Part shown: piece by piece, positions 34,177-46,442 of the stretch
Position numbering within the stretch: position 1 is the stretch's first letter
How the letters are laid out: every line of letters starts with the position of its first letter
DNA from: Panaeolus papilionaceus
Taxonomy: Eukaryota > Basidiomycota > Agaricomycetes > Agaricales
Reading direction: 5' to 3'
DNA: 64,000 bases
NCBI GenBank assembly: GCA_015501605.1
Contig: JADNRZ010000040.1
Location: 124,001-188,000, forward strand
The notes under the pieces: model-generated
The model's database searches: none
What the model was told of the DNA's origin: nothing
Seen by the model: only the letters and a program-made list of their open reading frames with translations
Translations under genes and position numbers: made by a program

Positions 34177-34180
34177 CCAG

Positions 34181-34345
34181 CAAAGAGAGGGATTCTTGCA
34201 ATCTCGATCTCTTCCTTGAAGTTCTGGAGTCGAGATATTCATGAACATCACGATCTTTGATGGTGTTCGGCAAGTCTAGTTCATTTCTGATCAGAAGGTG
34301 TTGGGCTATTGATGCTTAGTGCATTCTACATCTAGCCAAGATCCA
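34181..34345 (+). pseudogene. 3' fragment of a G-domain gene
   Basis: CGATCTCTTCCTTGA and ATCATGATCTTTGATAG-like strings here match the last codons and 3' flank of the gene at 37244-38596 (38540-38690). Only the end of the gene is present, directly after the solo LTR. Confidence 0.45.
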
Positions 34346-34399
34346 AGAAGAATGACCCAGAATGGACTTTAAGCTTTTACATGGCAGTCAGATAGAATT

Positions 34400-34775
34400 A
34401 TTTTCGTTCATTCTTTAATGAGGAGTTCAAATTTAATACCTGAGCTGAAACGAAATGGCGACACATCCTCGTATGCTCCAATATCATAAACGTCATTTTG
34501 GGGTTGGGTACAACACCCAATGGTATCGCACGAGTCTTGGGTGACCATTCCCCTTCCTGCACTTTCCCAGCACCTGTGGCTCCCATGAGTCTAACTCACG
34601 AATGAAGCAACAGGTCAGTAATGATATCATGGGCGTAAGTGTAGCAACAATTCAGACATGATGAGAACCACCTCAACTCCATTGAAGTCACTGGTGCTTA
34701 TGTGTTGGACATGTACTGGACCATCGACACTGATGTTCCGGTATCGCTGAGCCTCCGGGGGCGTTGTGAGCGTCC
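34400..34775 (-). pseudogene. 5' fragment of a G-domain gene, start lost
   Basis: The minus strand encodes PPEAQRYRNISVDGPVHVQ, a splice, and LMGATGAGK, matching the start of the gene at 40413-39074. The ATG of that gene is replaced by ACG. One A is missing in the run that encodes the end of the P-loop Lys-Ser, so the frame is lost there. The downstream exons are absent. Confidence 0.6.
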
Positions 34776-36219
34776 GAGTCGGAGGCCGTTCGTTTGGAAT
34801 GACTGAAAATCAAAGTCCTAGTGCTTCATACGAAGACTAAACACTGCTGACGGGGGGAGTCTCGACGCGTGATGTTTTCGACCCTGTTATGAAGATATGG
34901 ACACGTTGCCGATGGCAACGGCTTGCTAAAAAGAACGAGAGGGATGGTCTTTGCAAGATTGAAATTAAATAGATTCTGGCGAGTCAGCGAAGAGGGGTTG
35001 CCCGAATGATGAATCAATAAACCCGCGCGTGATACAAATTTGAATATGCGGAGATAAGATAAAGATGAGATCAATTGACACAGCCACAGTAAAAAGTTGA
35101 ACTCCCCTGTCGTCGTTTCTCCGTCTCTCATCAACACGAACGACGCCATTCCTGTATTGTATTCTTCATGACTTGGTTCTGTGGTTGCTGAGCACTGAGC
35201 TCTTGGCACCGTATGCATAACTGGGACAACACTCTTGTCTGTTTCGTGGTTAGGGTCTGGTTCTCCCCTGGAGCGGTTCATTTCTCTCGTCATATTTTCC
35301 CTCTCTAGCCCCAGAAACACCTTTAAGGCAACTTTTTTCGTTTCATAAAGCCCTACTGCCACCCATACTCCCGACCTCCATTCAACTCATGCAGTGGTAA
35401 CATCGCACTCGCATCACTCTACTAGACGACAGTCGCGCTCTTCTACTCCCTTCACCTTTTAACTGAACTGGTACTCTTTCTTACGCATAAGTTTGGGTCA
35501 TGCAATTTTGAATTGTTGTGCGTTGAAAATTGGGACGAGGGACAGTTGGGGTGACATGGCGACGCTGACTACTTTCCCTTTCACGCAAAGCACTCTTCTC
35601 TTCCACTCGTTGAAAATTTTCCTCTTTCATTTAACGAACCCTTTAACGTCCCTCATGTCTAATTTCATTGACATTGGTTTGGTTCTTCCTGTAGCCATCT
35701 CTTTCTTTGCGCATTCCGCTCACGTCATCATTCACCTCATACGTTTTTGTGACAACCCTGCTTGTGTCCCTTCCTTGGAACACTCATGGCGCTCACGTTC
35801 AACCTCCCTTCCCCTCTCTATATTGTTCCCCACACTTGTGTACTTGTTAAGCCCCCGATCTCGAATATGAAAACTTTGGAGGGACTATGGTCAGGGTCGT
35901 GAAGTGGGGCTGGGTGCATACTTTCAATACGTTCGTTTCGCTCCTTTCTTGACTCCAACCTAAGTCCAACTCGTCTAAAGCGAACATCACTCTCTTCCAA
36001 TGACGTTCGCTCGCGTTCATGTCCTTGTTTATGATCTGCTCTCTGCGTTCGCAAGCAACAATTCCACGCCGAACAACCTACTGGTCATCCGACTCCCCAT
36101 CAAATATCAGCACATCACACCGTAGTTTAACTGGCAAACTGAAACGCTCTCCTCCAGCTGTTCACTGAATACGCCTACCCACTATCAGTCAATCGACGAA
36201 TATGAATTGACATGTGCAG
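34776..36219. other. No gene recognised
   Basis: A 178-codon minus-strand frame (34826-35362) and a 125-codon plus-strand frame (35493-35870) have no recognisable motif. The plus strand is pyrimidine-rich from 35540 to 35840, which favours long chance frames. Confidence 0.35.
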
Positions 36220-36836
36220 AAGATGAGTCGTGTACTTGTTGAGTTAAATACAATTTCGCTTCACTCCACCCTTCGTGATTCATTCTCTCGTTGTTCATTC
36301 GGGACTCTGCGACCCATCGTGTTTCAATTTTCTCTGTCGCCACCCAAGGTGCGCATGAAACACAACAAGCATCACTCTCAATCATTGCTGTCAGCCAGTC
36401 GCAACACCAAGCGGGATAATTGACTGATTTGCCCTGCAATAGCGCTGCCGCGTTGTCATTACTCCGTGTTTCGTCGTTCAACTCCCGTTCACTTCTCCCG
36501 TCCTTGTGCGCCCTGGCTGTTTCTTGGTTGGTTTCGTATCGCCGTTGCGTAGCTCATTTCGCATTCTGTACTGAGGGTTGGAGCCTTGGTAGAATTCATC
36601 AACTGCTTTTATGCCCAACTTTTGAGCTTTTTGTGTTACATTCTTACATCTCAGTCTCAGAATGTGTCGTTTGCTTTGGTCCTGGTTTTATGCTATCCCT
36701 ACGAAGTCTGCGACAACACCGGAACACGCGGCTGAACCCTCAGAGCCACCCTTGAGACGTTGGCCTCATTTCGATCTTCGACTTGTGTGTTGTTTTTTCG
36801 CACTTGAAGGCGTCGTGCACACATTATTGCCACGGT
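36220..36836 (+). repeat. Diverged copy d of the solo-LTR-like repeat
   Basis: CAACACCAAGCGGGATAAT at about 36400 matches CAACACCAAACGGGATAGC of the other copies. The right block (GAGACGTTGGCCTCA..., CACTTGAAGGCGTCGTGC) matches their ends. The left boundary is approximate and no duplication is seen. Confidence 0.4.
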
Positions 36837-37243
36837 TCTAAGTAGCTGATTGGGCTCGAGACCGTCTCTTCTCAAGGTCATCTGGTCTCTCCCCGGCCGG
36901 TGCGATGACTATCGGGGCTAGCCATCTTTGGACCATCGTGATCACAGTCAACGACATTGAGAGTTTGATCATAATGCCTCCCATTAAGGTGTGAAAAGTT
37001 CTCGAATTCCTCGCTCTATTCGTATTCGACGTGTTTGAAGGCATCTTTGAATATATTATAAGTCAACTTAGCTTTAGTGGGAAAGCTCTGGAGCCTGATG
37101 CCACGAGGCATGACATAATCAGGCTCGTGACCGCCACGTTACACCTAAAGCCTTGAGGCACCGCTAAGGCATCCTTCAGCTTGCATTTCCTTGAATTGTA
37201 TTTTCTTTCCTGCAACCACGGGTACCTGTTTCTACACCTGAAA

Positions 37244-38596
37244 ATGACCGCCAATCCACCAAAAAGATCCTACAATTCAATAAGAATCGATGGTCCCATC
37301 TCGATACAAAGAGTCGAGCTTGCTCGGGGCGTCGACCAGAGTAACATTATCTTGTAAGATTTTTGTATCGGAGGATCAGTATTGAAACTCAATATGCGGA
37401 TGCCCGAATAGACTACTAGGACCGACCGGGTCGGGCAAAAGTAGCGTAAGTAGCGGTTGTCCCGACCCACATGAATCCGAGGCTAATTGCGGAGAGTTAT
37501 AGCTCATCGAGGCGCTCGCACCCAAGGGGTCACTTCAAATATCGAGCCACCTCTTGGAAGGGTGCACCCAATCGATATCTATGTATAGCGTCAAGAACGT
37601 GAATTCACTCGTGTACCGTACCCACGAGCAAATCCATATCGTTGACGTACCTGGATTTGGCGACACGAAGATATCAGAAATGAGTATCGTCTCGATGATT
37701 AAAGAATGGATGCAAAGGATGAGGTATATGTTTGCTATTCATCTTTTACTTGAACGGACTGATAATAAAATCGTAGTTTTGGTCATGTTGGCAGGATTCT
37801 TTATTTCCCACCGATCAACGTTGTGCGATTGCCTGGAAGTCAGCGCCAGATGCTCAAAACCTTTCAGACAATGACAGGTGTCGGCACAGCGGAGAATGTT
37901 ATAATCGTATCCACGATGTGGGACTTACTTTCTGGTGAATGCTCCACAAGCAGAGCGGAGCGCAACTTCAAACAACTCCGGGATGTCATATGGCAGGTAC
38001 TGTGGTGTTCTTCATCATGCATTTCACAATCATGCTACGTCTCTGACGCATCTCTTTAGGACTACATTCAAGAGGGGAGTAAGCTTGTCAGATTTGAGAA
38101 CACTTTAGAATCGGTGCTCTCAATCCTTGACGATGCGTGTCAGGCTCTCAATTCAACCTATTTTCACGTTGAGCAATCATCCCTGATCCGTGAGGCGGCA
38201 TACGGACCAGACCTCTACAATAATCTTCAAATTCGAATTCAAAACCTCCATATTGAACGAACCAACATCATATCAGAGTTGGAAGGGGCAAGGTTACGCT
38301 CAGACGCACAGCTTGTCAAAGCTGTTTCGTTACAACTGGAAGAAACGGAGAGGTTGCTTGCGAAGTTTGGCAAGGAACTGGAGGATTTTGGACCACCTCC
38401 AAGTCCCGACCTGCCAGCTGATGCCACTGTCGCACCGCCGGCTCTTAGCGTCGCACCGCCAGCTCTTAGTCACCCACCAGCCGATACAGCGACTTTTCCC
38501 GATCATCCTACCCCAGAAAAACGAGGCATTGTTGCGAGAGCGATCTCTTCCTTGATGTGTTGTGTTCAAGATGTTCATGAGCATCATGATCTTTGA
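37244..38596 (+). CDS. P-loop G-domain protein (AIG1/septin-like fold), copy B
   Basis: Five exons fit: 37244-37353, 37412-37445, 37503-37723, 37795-37996, 38060-38596, giving 367 residues. The G1 P-loop is LLGPTGSGKSS, split just after it by an intron. G3 is IVDVPGFGDTKISE. VSTMWD sits where G4 (NKxD) is expected. A coiled-coil-like C-terminal half follows (LRSDAQLVKAVSLQLEETER), then a Pro/Ala-rich repeat (VAPPAL twice) and an end with CCVQDVHEHHD, where two Cys could be lipidated. This layout recurs in the neighbouring genes and is common as 'G domain-containing protein' in agaricomycetes. The role is unknown. GTP binding is inferred from motifs. Confidence 0.8.
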
Positions 38597-39073
38597 TAGT
38601 TTTGGTAAGTGCCATCGTTGTCTAACCGCAGAGTGATTGGGTTATTGATACTTAAAACACGTCACACCTAGTGGAGAAAAATACAATTTGGACGTACATA
38701 TTAAACCGCGAATGTAAAATTATCAGTCCTTGTATCATCGTTTCCTTTGCGTAGTGGAATAATGGGACTGTCACCCTCATATGATCACGGATAGAGGCTT
38801 AATCCAATGATCGTGCTGTAGCTTTCTCTCAACACGACGACGGTCCACTACCCGTGCCATACCGCGTCTAAGCGTATCTATAGACTCCAGTCATACGCTC
38901 CATGTACGTTGCTGCGATTTTTGAATGTAATGGCGATGTGCGTGCGACACGTTTGAGTGCGGAAACAACACCCAATGACACTTAAGTTCAAAAGGTGCAC
39001 GAACAACTAGCCATTCCAAAGGCGAGTAAAAGCTCAATAATATAGTAGTAAGACCTACACTATACGTATACAA
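38597..39073. other. Convergent intergenic region
   Basis: Lies between the 3' ends of two convergent G-domain genes. Nothing else is recognised. Confidence 0.4.
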
Positions 39074-40413
39074 TCACTTCTCCATCCTCAGAGCCCACTT
39101 AACAGGCGCCACTAACCATTTGAAATGTGTTTTCAAATGTGTCGATGAGGATCCTTGAAGTCTTACAGGAGGGAATGGTAGATCGGGGAATGCAGACCTA
39201 TATGCACTCTGATCGAACTCATACAGGTCGTATATAAACGCCTGTAACACTTCCCTGGTAGCTTTTTCTTTCTTGTCGAGAACTTTTAGCACACGCTTGC
39301 TTGTTAAGTTTGACCCTGAAGCGAGAGTGCTGGCTTTGTCCTCTGCGAGAAACAGCAACTGTTGTTGCGTGTTGGTGATCCGGCTGAGCGAGTTGGAGAG
39401 CGTGAGAGCGTGATAGTGGGGGTATCGGTTTACATCTTGTACTTTGTCAACGTTGTGGTGCCACCCGCGCCATGTGGTGTCGAGAACGGACAGTGCTGTC
39501 TTTTTGGTGCACTTGAATTTTGAGAGGATGACGTCGAGAGATGAGGATTTCTGTGTAGGGATTCAGGACCTTGTGCTCCATAGAGAATTCAACAAGTATG
39601 ATCGGGAGCTTCTTACAGTGAACACCTCCAATTCTAAACTTCGATATCTCTTAGTAGCATCTTCGAGTTGTTTAGGTGTTAATAGCGTGTTCCACATCGT
39701 GGTGACGACGTTGATGCTGGCCGCTATGTATGACTCAGCGAATGATTTGAGGAGAGCGATGGAGTGCCGTTTTGAACCGCTCAAACGGATGTCTGTGATC
39801 GGGTGGAAGTAGTAGACGGATACCCAGAGGTCTTGGGTTATGCCACTGCCAGTGAGAAATGGGAGCCGTATGGTGGATCAGTTGAAATGAAATCCGGACC
39901 TGAAGGATAGTAAAGAGTTAACATACCGTAGAGTGTTCAGTTTATCGGTAATCATTCGGGTGATTCTGCTCTCTGAGAGAGTGGTGTCGAGGAATCCTGG
40001 CGTGTCCATGAGAATATAAGGCGCAACTGCGCGCTGGTTGGTTACGTTGACGAGTTTGTAGAGGTTGATTTCTTGGGTGACACTTTCTAGAGTGTTCTTG
40101 GAGATGTGGAGGTCTTGTTTAGGAGATAAGGCCTGAATGAACTGGGTGTGTTGTTTAGGTTAACCTGAATGAAAAAGGGATGCAAAGATAATTGAATTGT
40201 TCTTACTGCACTTTTTCCGGCTCCTGTGGCTCCCATGAGGCTAGATGGCGAAAGAAGTAACGGGTCAACAATTATAGTCGGAATTGGGTGTACTGACGAT
40301 ACGGACATGATGAGAAACACGTCTATTCCTTTCAGATCGCTCGGAGCTAAGGGCTGGACATGTACGGGGCCGTCAATACCTATATTCCGGTATCGCTGAG
40401 CCTTAGGAGGCAT
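39074..40413 (-). CDS. P-loop G-domain protein, copy C
   Basis: ATG at 40413 (MPPKAQRYRNIGIDGPVHV). The P-loop is LMGATGAGKSA, preceded and followed by introns. G3 is LMDTPGFLDTTLSESRI. VVTTMWN replaces the usual G4. The C-terminal part contains LSVLDTTWRGWH and a Lys/Glu-rich helix, and ends ALRMEK with TGA at 39076-39074. It differs from copies B and D in the C-terminal half and matches copy E better (HPITDIR, AFADEF/SFAESY, INVVTTMWN). Exon joins beyond the motifs are approximate. An older fragment of the same type is at 34400-34775. Confidence 0.75.
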
Positions 40414-41609
40414 CGTGAGCGTAGAGTTTGGTGAAATCTGCTCAGGCAGCCTCAGAGGGTTGATGGTCAATGTCGAACCAGCACGATATTGTATTTTACG
40501 TGGTGTGGGAGTCAGATGTCAGGGTAACACATTCAACTCTGTGTGGTTCCGATGTCCACAAATCAGAACATACGGAAAATTCAACGAACATCTGTTCAGA
40601 TTGACTGACATATCAATTGCTGCCGCTTCACACGAAGTCGAAGCACCGTTCATGGACGGAGTCTAGGCCCACAATGGTGTTTGCGATGTCTGAAATATCT
40701 GGATATTTGATTGGATACAGCGGTGGGAAGCCTGCTTGGAGGCCTGCTACGAGAGTTGAGGAGGGGAGTCGCCCGAAAACATCGTAACGATAAACGATAT
40801 CGCCGATGAATACGAAGAAAGCTACAGCAACCAAACAGCCCAAATACCACGCTATCAGACAAGAACCATTTTGAGGTGGTATAAATAGCTAGCATGAATC
40901 CGCGAGCGCGATGTGAATGACATTGAGGAACTTTTTTTTGAGCTTACGGGTGGCTGTGCCATCTTATCTTATCTCTACAACTTCAAATTGCGCCATTTGA
41001 GGACTCAGGAGGGGAACAGTAACAGCCTTACCTTGTAACACACACGATACCATGTCTCACAACTCGGGTCTTAGCTCTGTTATAAGGGTTGCGTCGTTTG
41101 AGTATGGTTGGTTGCGTTTAGATTAGAGGCTGCGACAGTTAGTGACCATCATCCCTCATTCCTCCCTTAACGTCGCACTACATCCTTGCCATCCTACCTA
41201 TTTAGCTATAACCCATACATTGGTCGTGTGTAGCTTCAGGTCTGATCTAAGGGTGTCCGACGATCCTTACAGCTGTTGACCTTTAATGATTTGGTTTGAT
41301 CCATTCCCAAGAGGGGTGGTCCAATCTACGTTGGGTCATCAGGCGAACTTGAGTCAGGGCTCGACCCTTTGCAAGAGTCCACCGTATGAGTAACCTATCC
41401 TCTGAACAATAACTACAAGGCCAGTTAATTTTCTTGCATATATTTACGTGGCTTAATATTGAAACTTCGTATAACAACAAGTTGGCCCCATAAATTTCAA
41501 CCTTTACGAAGGCTTTTCTTGCAACCAAAAATCACTCACCTGCGGGAATGCGTCCTCCTTAAATCCTTTATCGCCCCTCTAATAATGTTCGACCTGTGTA
41601 GCTCACTGG
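40414..41609. other. No secure gene
   Basis: The minus strand at 40843-40628 encodes a hydrophobic segment (LVAVAFFVFIGDIVY) and about 50 further residues, but lacks an ATG. TATAAATA lies at about 40878-40885. This may be a relic of a small membrane protein. Confidence 0.3.
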
Positions 41610-42311
41610 TGATGAGCAGCGCGCTCACCTACACCCGTAACCCATCAATTTCGCATTTTCACCATCACGCACGCACGCACGCGCTTCACATTACGACGCT
41701 TACCATCCCGGTCATCACGGCTTCGTCACCAACTCACGGCGCTATCGTATAACTACAAGCGTCGCTCTTTAGCATTACCATCAGCCGCCACAACACCAAA
41801 CGGGATAGCCCCGACCGATGTACCTTACAACGACACACCTCATGATGCGTACGGGCGTTAAGTCCGTTATTTTTATCATTTTCTTCATCTTTTATTCCCC
41901 TTTCGTTGTCCAACTCCTTTATCCCCTCACTTCACCCCCTCCTTTCACCCATTTCAAGTCATTTCTTTTGTTTTAAACCCTTTCTTGTGCGCCTCGGCGC
42001 TTTCCTATTTCGTTTCGAACCCCCTAGTCAGTATTATAGCTCCGTAGTGAGTTTTGTACATAGTCTAGGAGGCTTCGTAAAAATACAGGAGTTACTTTTA
42101 TGCCCACATTCCGAACCTCTAAGTTTTAGTCTCACATCTCAGTCCTAGGAAGCGTCGTCGGCTTCAAACATCTGTTTATTCTATCGCTACGAAGGCCTAG
42201 TCAACTACGGAAACACCTATTCGCAACCTCAGAGCGCCCTCTGCGACGTTGACCTCACGCCGGTCATCGAGTGTGTAATATCCCGCGCTTGAAGACGTCG
42301 CGCGCACATCA
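41610..42311 (+). repeat. Solo-LTR-like repeat, copy c
   Basis: TGATGAGCAGCGCGCTCACC to GCGCGCACATCA, 702 bp, flanked by ctgg at 41606-41609 and 42312-42315 (tcactgg can also be read as a longer duplication). It is the longest copy of the family. Confidence 0.65.
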
Positions 42312-42603
42312 CTGGTTTTCGTACCCTTTGTTACGAAGCCGATCCAGGTCTGCCATTTGCTATGCCATGTGACGGCCGTAATCCCGTACCACAATTCTCA
42401 GGTTGAAACGTGGACGATGTGCCTCCTTGGGTCGAAGGCGATCACCGTTTGTTATACTTGAAGCAGAATCCTCAGGGTTAGACTAGAAGTACACATTTAT
42501 TGACGTTTAATCATGATTATTGAAGCACAGATATATGTACACTATGAGTAAATCATATTTGCAAGGCGAATTTATATTGTATACCAGAGCAGTGGTCGTC
42601 ATA

Positions 42604-43381
42604 GGGCAACTAGAAAACGCCGTGCAAAACCGTGCGCTGCGGTGCGCTGCCGTGAACGCACTACTGTGTCACACAGCGAATTTCATGGCTTTGCACGGCT
42701 TTGAACGGCTCTTCACTTGAGCACGCAGTAGCACGGTAGTGAATCAATAGGCAGCATACTATTATAGCGACTATTTTTCACAGTTTTCCACGTCTCTGTA
42801 TGTCTTAGACACGGTAGGGACACGGCTCATCACGGTTGACCACGGCAGGGACACGGCTTTGCAAGGCGTTTCACGTCCTTGCATGGCTCTTCACGTCTCT
42901 GCACGGTTTTAGGTGTTTTCAGCACGGCAGTGGCACGTCTCTCACGCTAAGCTGCACGGTACGACACGGTTGATTAATACACTTAGAAAGGTAAGATAGT
43001 TCCATCTGTTTGTTCCTTCGAAGAGTGTTTACATCCTCAGTAGCACTGTATCTCAATTATCTTTCATTTACATATATTATGTGCCTATTTTACAAAGAAT
43101 AAATGCCTTTTCCACGCCATATTTCGTGTTTCTTCTTCATATTTCGTCTTCGTCGTCGCCCGGTGCTCGTGCGCACCTTCGTCAGCGCATATATTTGTCG
43201 TTTTTGTCGTATTCACTGTTGTATTTGCCCCCAGCTCACATTATTATGCACGGTTATGCACGGTTATGCACGGCTCGCTCACGGTTCCGCACGGCTTTGC
43301 ACGGTTTTACTATGTCCTTGCACGGTAATGCACGGTCGCGCACGGCAGATCCCGGCTTTGCACGGCGTTTTACCTATGCCC
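42604..43381 (+). mobile_element. Miniature MULE, AAAACGCC-end type, copy 3
   Basis: Ends GGGCAACTAGAAAACGCC and GGCGTTTTACCTATGCCC. The duplication gtcgtcata is perfect at 42595-42603 and 43382-43390. At 778 bp it is shorter than the copies at 6579 and 29189 and inverted relative to them. Its left 420 bases hold the same iteron order as 190-400 of the large element. Iterons at the right end lie at 43245-43365. Confidence 0.9.
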
Positions 43382-43450
43382 GTCGTCATACAGCGCAACA
43401 TCGCAATACTAGTACTACTAACTCGGAAGGGATGCTCTAAACTGCGAAAT

Positions 43451-44943
43451 TTAAACGTCATAATTCTTGTGCACACCTTGACCACAGCATATAATCAAAT
43501 TTAGAGCACGGGTGAACGCCCCTTGCCTCATTGACGGCATCTTGAGTCCCGCCCCATTATCGGTGCGATCGAAACCTGTGAATCGGTTGCTGGTAGATAG
43601 AGAAACATCACCGGATCCAACGGTGTGTGGTAATGATTTTGGTCGACCTGTTCTGAGGAAAGATGAAGACCCCGGTGAAGCTACAACAACTGGAGAGTCG
43701 AGACTGACATCTGGTGACACCAGATCTTGCTGAATGTTGGGTGATAATGACAGCGCTTGGGTCGTCGTGCGATCGAGTGGCAGTCCGAAAGTCTGCAGCT
43801 CCTGCTCGAACGTTGCAAGAAGTTTCTCCGCTTCTTCAAGTTGGGGGGCGACTACCGAGGAGAGTTGCGTGTCACCCCGGATAATAGCCTCTTTCAGTTC
43901 TACCTGCACAGTCGTTATTTGAACCCGCAGAGTGTCAACTCGGCTTTGCAGGTTTTCATAAAGATTTGCTCCAAAGGCAGCCTCACGTAGATCTTGTGCG
44001 CTTTCGAGTGTTGCTTCAATGTGAAATAAATTTGGGTCCATTCCTCGAGATGCGTGATCGAGAATTGTGAGTGCGGAATTGAGCGTGTTCTCGAATTTGA
44101 AAAGCTTGCTGCCGCCTTTTATGTAGTCCTGATCAACGGCGTGAGTGAAGTACTATTTACGAAAGGAGAAAAATCGTCAAACCTGCAATATGTCCTCCTC
44201 TAGCTGCTTGAAGTTGCTACATGCGCGTCTCGTCGAACTTTCACCCCAAAGTATGTCCCACATCGTAGAGACGAACACGACATTCTTTGCAGAATCTATA
44301 CCTGTGAGGGATTGGAAAGTCTTGAGCATCCGACGCTGACTTCCAGGTAAGCGGACACAGTTGATGGGTGTCAGGTAGAAAATTCGACCCAAGTCTCTGG
44401 CGCTGTATACAGGCTATTAGTAAGTATGCTCGAAGCAGTAACGGAGATTACCAGTTACCCAGTCTGTTCTTTCCATTCTTTTATCATATTTACAATGCGC
44501 ATCTCCGATATCTTGGTGTCCCCGAAACCGGGTACATCGACGAGGTAAATCGGTATGCTGGGAGAAGAGAACATATTCTTGATCTGGTACAAAGATATGG
44601 ATCGCGTGAACCCCTCCAGTTGATGACTAGATATGTCAAGCGAGCCCTTGGGCGCGAGTGATTCAATGAACTACACGATGAGAATCAAATAATTAAGAGC
44701 GGAAGACAGAAACCCCACTGTGCTTTTACCGGAACCCGTGGGTCCAAGTAACCTAGTTTGAATGAAAAAAATAACCCAAACCTGGCGTTGAAGGTCGAAA
44801 GAAGCGAAATGACAATTGAGGACCTACATGAAGATGAATACATTCCTTGTGGTTGGTAGGTCTGTTACCAGTTCCACCGTGATTGGTCCATTGATGACGA
44901 GTTCTTTGTACGAGTCCGTCGGAATACCAAGCTCGCTGCTCAT
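43451..44943 (-). CDS. P-loop G-domain protein, copy D
   Basis: ATG at 44943 (MSSELGIPTDSYKELVINGP). The P-loop LLGPTGSGKST is near 44750-44715. The next exon has FIESLAPKGSLDISS and YLVDVPGFGDTKISEMRIV. A further exon has VRLPGSQRRMLKTFQSLTG and VSTMWDILWGE. The tail exon contains a coiled-coil-like stretch, a Ser/Pro-rich linker and IICCGQGVHKNYDV at the end (stop 43453-43451). It is the closest relative of copy B in sequence and layout, including the CC near the C terminus. Its open frame seems undamaged. Confidence 0.75.
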
Positions 44944-45354
44944 CCCGCTGCTTGTACTATGTGGACCTCCAATGTCTGCTGACAAAGTTGTTATGGTGAA
45001 ATGCAACCCCGGATATGACAATCCCAGCTGACGTGGCAGTCGTGAATACGTCCCGTGCCCAACTTTGCAGGAACCTCACACGATTCAGGTTGGGGAGGTA
45101 CTACTTATGCGTAAGAGATGTATAAATAGTTACAGCCTGGGTAGACCTCAGTTGAGCCTTCGCACTCTACATATGAATTCAACGTGGAATGACCACAAAA
45201 ACGTTCCGACCATTGAGAATAACAAATGGATCACTGATCACTCCGCGCGGTGATGCGCCTCTGAGGCTTTGAACTCGGACAGGATCAAGGGATTTGATTC
45301 ATGGAACGGATGTATAAGTAATAAGTATTCAAAGTTTCGAGCCAAAGTCTACGG

Positions 45355-45362
45355 AAAAAAAA
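45355..45362 (-). terminator. Pol III terminator after tRNA-Gly
   Basis: A run of eight T on the minus strand about 18 bases past the tRNA 3' end. Confidence 0.6.
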
Positions 45363-45380
45363 TCTGGGATACCAAAGTTA

Positions 45381-45458
45381 TGCATTAAGAGAGAATCGAA
45401 CTCCCGGCGGGTCGAGTTTAAATGGCAACGACCCAGGTTACCACTACCCCATTAATGC
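45381..45458 (-). tRNA. tRNA-Gly (GCC)
   Basis: The minus strand folds into a cloverleaf: acceptor GCATTAA with TTAATGC, D arm GGGT-AGTGGTA-ACCT, anticodon stem GGTCG with CGACC, T arm GGGAG-TTCGATT-CTCTC and discriminator A. The anticodon loop is fourteen bases, TTGCCA followed by TTTAAAC and T. This fits anticodon GCC (45426-45424) with a very short seven-base insert after position 37, where tRNA introns lie. The B box GTTCGATTC is intact. Confidence 0.75.
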
Positions 45459-45812
45459 GATACGACTTGATGGTAATATCCCTGCTTATCCTGAGGACGG
45501 ACATTCGGTCTGAACAACGGAAAACCATTCATCAACTTCATCATGATCATATTTGCATAATGTAGCGCTCAGGGGTTTCAAACGCGAACCGCTCTACCCT
45601 ACGCACATATCGTACTATTTTTGGACGACCCCTGTCCATCACATTCGGCATGCACTGCATTCGCTCCATGTGTTCTGAATAAATGACGTATCTGATGAAC
45701 TGGTCAAGGTAGGTGCGTTTGAGCCATTAATTGTAAGGGAGGTAAAGGAAGAGAGCTAGGAACGAGGTGAGCGATCGATCCGCCTAACTAGTAATACTAT
45801 ATCCGTACTCAG

Positions 45813-46076
45813 TTAGGTCGTCACCTTTACATTCGTCGACGGGAAAAGCTCTGTTGGCTGCTGAATGTTGTGTCCGTAATCGAGCAGAGTTCCGCTCGTT
45901 GAGGCTGAAGTGAATGATAGAGCGTCAAGAAGCCCATTTCCCCTGGCCTCGAGCTCAAATTCGGACCATGTGGTGCTAATTGGACGTGCGGCGACATTTG
46001 AGGATGCGATGAAAAGAAGAATCCAAACGATGCTGAAGGTGGGGGTTATGAAGCTGATGAGACCTGCTCCATTCAT
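45813..46076 (-). CDS. Small secreted protein (87 residues)
   Basis: ATG at 46076, single exon to TAG at 45815-45813. The N terminus is a signal peptide with a long hydrophobic core (FSIVWILLFIASSNVAA). The string FELEARGNG resembles pro-regions of secreted fungal proteins cut after basic residues. The rest is Ser/Thr-rich and has no Cys. TTATAA lies about 65 bases upstream. The family is not recognised. The next gene on the same strand also encodes a secreted precursor. Confidence 0.5.
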   Translation of the reverse strand: MNGAGLISFITPTFSIVWILLFIASSNVAARPISTTWSEFELEARGNGLLDALSFTSASTSGTLLDYGHNIQQPTELFPSTNVKVTT

Positions 46077-46442
46077 TTTGTGAAAACTGACGGCCTGCGT
46101 CGGGGTGAGGAAGATAGGGCAAGGTGGATGAGCGGTGAGTTATAAGGAACAGTTATGGGGTTTGTTTCATATTCTTCGGAATCAGCATCGATTTAGAATA
46201 GGCTCATACCCAATATGAATAGTTTGGAGTCGTTTGGAGTCAAGGCCCCACCAACACAGCCACAGTGGTATTATTATTTCATCACTCCATGAAGGGATAA
46301 AATAAGGACTGAGATCCGCCGTGCCTCCAACATAATGAACCTCCGGGCTCGACGAGTTCATGATGTGAATTGGACAAGGACAAGAACAGCTATTATAAGA
46401 CATTGTTCCTAAACAGTTCAAGTTGCATCAATGCAACAAATC

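Noticed and set aside
34826..35362. 178-codon minus-strand frame
   Set aside because: No recognised motif, and composition follows a skewed, repeat-rich stretch. Left unannotated.
40628..40843. Hydrophobic minus-strand frame as a membrane-protein gene
   Set aside because: No ATG and an upstream stop. Kept only as a possible relic.
45560..45605. Second tRNA-like fragment near GGTTTCAAACGCGAACC
   Set aside because: Only a fragment pairs, with no complete cloverleaf. At most a decayed piece.
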